Positions 61,758-64,000 of a stretch of 64,000 bases of DNA are shown here, piece by piece. The notes beneath the pieces were generated by a model that worked only from the letters and a program-made list of their open reading frames with translations, ran no database searches and was not told the DNA's origin. The position numbers and the translations under genes were made by a program. Numbering within the stretch: position 1 is the stretch's first letter; every line of letters starts with the position of its first letter. Where the stretch lies: the NCBI GenBank assembly GCA_027488375.1, contig JAIYBW010000003.1, positions 310,001 through 374,000 of the forward strand, written 5' to 3'. This DNA is from Pseudomonadota bacterium. GTDB taxonomy: Bacteria; Bdellovibrionota; Bacteriovoracia; Bacteriovoracales; Bacteriovoracaceae.

Positions 61758-63149
61758 ATGATTTCCTTTCTTTTAATGATTATACTTTTTCCCGTTTATA
61801 GTGCGATCAATCCTTTAATCGTAAAAGAAAGTGCTTTAAAAAATCACCCGTCGGTTTTAGCTGCGATGGAAAAGTTTCGTGCACGTGAAGAAGCGATCCG
61901 AGGAGCCAAGGGATCTTTTGATACAAAAATTATCTCTGACTATAAACGACAAACGAAAGATGATTATAGAAATACTGTTTCCCGTTCTTTTCTCGTAAAG
62001 CCATTCCCTGTCGCGAATTCTAAAATTTACGTGGGCTCGGAGCAGATTAGTAATGGTAGTGGTCGATTTTCACCGGTTTATAATACTGGTAACCCGAGTA
62101 CGACTGGCCAGCCTGGTAATTACTCCGTCCTTGGTGTTCAGCTCTCTCTTTGGAAAAATCTTTTTCTCGATCCAAACCGTGCGGCCCTTAAAAATGCAAA
62201 ATATGATGCCAAAATTGCCGAAGCAGAAAAAATGTTAACGGAACTTGATATCGAAAGATTAAGTCAGCTTTCCTATTGGGAGTGGTTAACAGCTAAAAAG
62301 ATTAAAGGCGTTTATGAAGAGCTTTTAAAAAATGGTGAGACACGAAATGAGTTTTTAACGGCACGAAGTAAAAAGGGTGATATTGCCCAAATTGTGGTGA
62401 CTGAAAATGAGCAGTATATTGCAAGCCGAAAAGGCGCACTTCAAGTGGCCCTCGAGCGATCCACGCGCTCTGAATATGCTCTTTCCTTATTTTTTCGAGA
62501 TGAGAATGGGGCACCTATCATTCCAAATCCAAATGATGAATTTGAGGATTATCCCTCAGATCTCACATCTTTTTTACAAAACTTAGACATGAATTCTGAT
62601 ATCGATGATTTGATTAAAAAAAGACCTGATCTTGTAAGTCTCCAATTGAATATGCAAAAAAGTGAAGTTGATCTCGAAGTTGCGAGACAAGATCTTAAGC
62701 CTCAGATTGATCTCACGACAGAATATTTTCAGAGAACTGAAGCAAATCCAAACATGCCCCGGGATTATCTTATGGTGATGGCCCAGGTGAGTATCCCTAT
62801 AGAAAGAAATTTGGGGCAAGGTAATATTGCGTCTGCTCAGGCCCGCCGGATGGTTGCCCAAAATGAAATGAGTCTCGGGCAACAGGCCTATAAGGCAGAA
62901 ATTTTGTCATTAAGAAAGGCCATCCAATTAAGATTAGAGCAGGTGACTCAGGCCCAATTAGAATATCAAAAGGCAAAAGAGTTAGTTGTCTCTGAAAACT
63001 ACAAGTTCAAAACTGGTGGTGGTAACTTATTTCTTGTTAATCTTCGTGAACAGGCCCAAGCAAGTGCTGAAGAAACTTTTCATGAAGCGCGTTTAAACTT
63101 CATGGATGCTTTCTTAAGCTACAAAGCTCTCGTCAGTCTTAAAAACTAA
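61758..63149 (+). CDS. TolC-family outer membrane efflux protein
   Basis: 463 aa with a signal peptide (MISFLLMIILFPVYSA). Two tandem OEP halves: the first has KESALKNHPSVLAAMEKFRAREEAIRGAKGSFD, and the second KKRPDLVSLQLNMQKSEVDLEVARQDLKPQIDL, the standard RPD...L pattern. The C-terminus is coiled coil (YKAEILSLRKAIQLRLEQVTQAQLEYQKAKELV). It forms the trimeric outer-membrane duct for the HlyD-family adaptor 5 bp upstream. Last gene of the cassette; a weak AACTCA/TGAGTT hairpin follows. Confidence 0.93.
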   Translation: MISFLLMIILFPVYSAINPLIVKESALKNHPSVLAAMEKFRAREEAIRGAKGSFDTKIISDYKRQTKDDYRNTVSRSFLVKPFPVANSKIYVGSEQISNGSGRFSPVYNTGNPSTTGQPGNYSVLGVQLSLWKNLFLDPNRAALKNAKYDAKIAEAEKMLTELDIERLSQLSYWEWLTAKKIKGVYEELLKNGETRNEFLTARSKKGDIAQIVVTENEQYIASRKGALQVALERSTRSEYALSLFFRDENGAPIIPNPNDEFEDYPSDLTSFLQNLDMNSDIDDLIKKRPDLVSLQLNMQKSEVDLEVARQDLKPQIDLTTEYFQRTEANPNMPRDYLMVMAQVSIPIERNLGQGNIASAQARRMVAQNEMSLGQQAYKAEILSLRKAIQLRLEQVTQAQLEYQKAKELVVSENYKFKTGGGNLFLVNLREQAQASAEETFHEARLNFMDAFLSYKALVSLKN

Positions 63150-63213
63150 CGGCTAAAGAACTCACGATGAATGAGTTGTTATTTGATTGACTTCCATTTT
63201 TTAATGGATAGAT

Positions 63214-63242
63214 TTTTTGTTTTGATTATTAGATGCTACAAT
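63214..63242 (+). promoter_or_regulatory. Extended -10 promoter, possible leaderless AEC transporter start
   Basis: TGCTACAAT (-10 TACAAT at 63237-63242 with a TGn extension) is preceded by the T-rich -35-like TTTTTG at 63214-63219, 17 bp apart. The gene's ATG is at 63249, seven nt after the -10, where transcription should begin. No ribosome-binding site is visible. Confidence 0.55.
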
Positions 63243-63248
63243 CTATTT

Positions 63249-64000
63249 ATGTCAAATTTAGTCATCCTCATATCGTGCTTAGTGATTGGAATTCTTTTGC
63301 AAAGAGTAAAAACTCTTCCTAAGGATTCGGTGCTCACGTTAAATACGATTATTCTCTATGTTTGTTTACCGTCTTTGACTCTTCTGACGATTCCAAAATT
63401 AACCTGGGATCTTTCTCTTGTTTCTCTGTGTTTTGTTGCTTGGATAATATTTTTTATCGCATTTTTCTTCTTTAATTTTTTGGGCAAAATTTTATCTTGG
63501 CCCGCCAGTACCACGGGATGCCTTATCTTAACCGCAGGCCTTGGGAATACGGCCTTTGTGGGTTTTCCTATCATTGAATCTGCTTTTGGACTGAGCTCTG
63601 TTAGGTATGCAGTTCTGCTTGATCAGGCCGGAACTTTTCTGGCTTGCTCAACCATAGGGCTCGCGATTGCGGGCCATTATTCTCATGGTCGAGTCCCAAA
63701 AAGGGAGCTTTTAAAAAGAGTTCTCGTTTTTCCTCCCTTTGTGTCTTTCAGTTTTGCTCTCGCATTGAATTTTCTTCAAATGCCACCATCGGGAATCTGG
63801 ATTGTTCTTCTCGAGCGACTTTCTTCTATGCTGGCCCCAATGGCCCTATTAAGTGTTGGTCTGCAATTAAAGCCCAAAAATATTTTTCATGACTGGAAAC
63901 CACTCAGCTGGGGACTGTTTTATAAGTTAATTTTGGCCCCTCTCATCATTTTTATTATTTTTAAATTAATTGGTGTGCCGCATGAATTATTTAGGGTGGC
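63249..64000 (+). CDS. AEC-family (auxin efflux carrier-like) transporter, 3' end cut by window
   Basis: About 250 codons from the ATG at 63249, running off the right edge. Successive hydrophobic helices start LVILISCLVIGILLQRV. The chain contains NTIILYVCLPSLTLL, a helix-break region near LTAGLGNTAFVGFPIIESAFG (the conserved GN..F.G.P motif), and SMLAPMALLSVGLQLKPK. This is the Mem_trans/AEC fold, whose bacterial members carry dicarboxylates such as malate or malonate, or other small organic acids. The substrate is unknown. It is probably transcribed from its own promoter just upstream. Confidence 0.88.
   Translation, partial: MSNLVILISCLVIGILLQRVKTLPKDSVLTLNTIILYVCLPSLTLLTIPKLTWDLSLVSLCFVAWIIFFIAFFFFNFLGKILSWPASTTGCLILTAGLGNTAFVGFPIIESAFGLSSVRYAVLLDQAGTFLACSTIGLAIAGHYSHGRVPKRELLKRVLVFPPFVSFSFALALNFLQMPPSGIWIVLLERLSSMLAPMALLSVGLQLKPKNIFHDWKPLSWGLFYKLILAPLIIFIIFKLIGVPHELFRV

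Noticed and set aside
1-64000. CRISPR arrays, IS elements, prophage, tRNA or rRNA genes
   Set aside because: No direct-repeat arrays, transposase or phage-like proteins, or cloverleaf-forming intergenic regions were seen; intergenic gaps are all under 300 bp.

Overview
The window is an AT-rich bacterial chromosome segment of 64 kb. It is densely packed, with most genes on the + strand and frequent ATGA overlaps. I see no tRNA, rRNA, IS element, prophage or CRISPR array. The gene content suggests a Gram-negative bacterium: LptD, a TolC/HlyD pair, MltA, NlpD-like M23 and Blc-like lipoproteins. It also has CdaA-CdaR-GlmM, an spd/mitochondrial-type EF-G and many lineage-restricted secreted proteins. 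My inference, from style and content rather than a search, is a member of the Bdellovibrionota, Bacteriovorax/Halobacteriovorax side.

Layout. 1-1.9 kb: dus (cut by the window edge), a small secreted protein and a HAD phosphatase. 2-5.4 kb: the translation/targeting cluster ffh-rpsP-khpA-rimM-trmD, with a strong terminator-like hairpin directly in front of rimM. 5.4-11.6 kb: a lipocalin and a 718-aa secreted protein separate trmD from a TM1570-like RNA methyltransferase and rplS, followed by rnhB, a YraN-like protein, a small membrane protein and a STAS protein. 11.6-22 kb: rsmI, an 810-aa secreted protein, accD-folC-lptD, a TrpG/PabA-like amidotransferase, an unknown protein, surE and an M23 lipoprotein. 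22-26.6 kb: a DEDDh exonuclease, a secreted EEP nuclease, unknown secreted or lipoproteins, a small ferredoxin and, at 26.5 kb, a candidate small RNA. 26.6-35.6 kb: an FHA membrane protein, serA, a MurQ/GKRP-like SIS protein, tatA, queF, a ferrochelatase-MFS fusion, and a divergent M14 peptidase / ATP-grasp pair. 35.6-43.6 kb: a PilZ-GAF-AAA+-Fis regulator, then cdaA-cdaR-glmM-pdxJ-nnr-tsaE. 43.9-47 kb: an Rrf2 regulator, a cysteine desulfurase and two unknown proteins. 47-57 kb: fusA, a LysR regulator, cca, a GNAT, mltA, a cNMP/pseudo-receiver/RsbW-like signalling protein, nif3 and fbaA. 57-64 kb: a Na+/solute symporter, an ABC-exporter-like protein with a wrecked ATPase domain, HlyD, TolC, and an AEC-family carrier cut by the window edge.

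Most noteworthy are four things. (1) A ~75-nt intergenic RNA at 26.5 kb has two small hairpins presenting CAGGATG and CACGGATG, the known CsrA-binding sequences, ahead of a terminator; it looks like a miniature CsrA sponge. (2) The 57.4-63.1 kb cassette is a type I secretion-like operon whose ABC protein has lost Walker A, signature, Walker B and H-loop residues, and it is translationally coupled to a sodium/solute symporter. (3) Ferrochelatase is fused to a full MFS transporter. (4) Several signalling proteins keep their fold but lack a defining motif: an NtrC-like AAA+ without GAFTGA, a receiver without the phospho-acceptor Asp, and an IscR-like Rrf2 protein without the three cluster cysteines. 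All functional statements rest on motif recognition by eye; no search was run.
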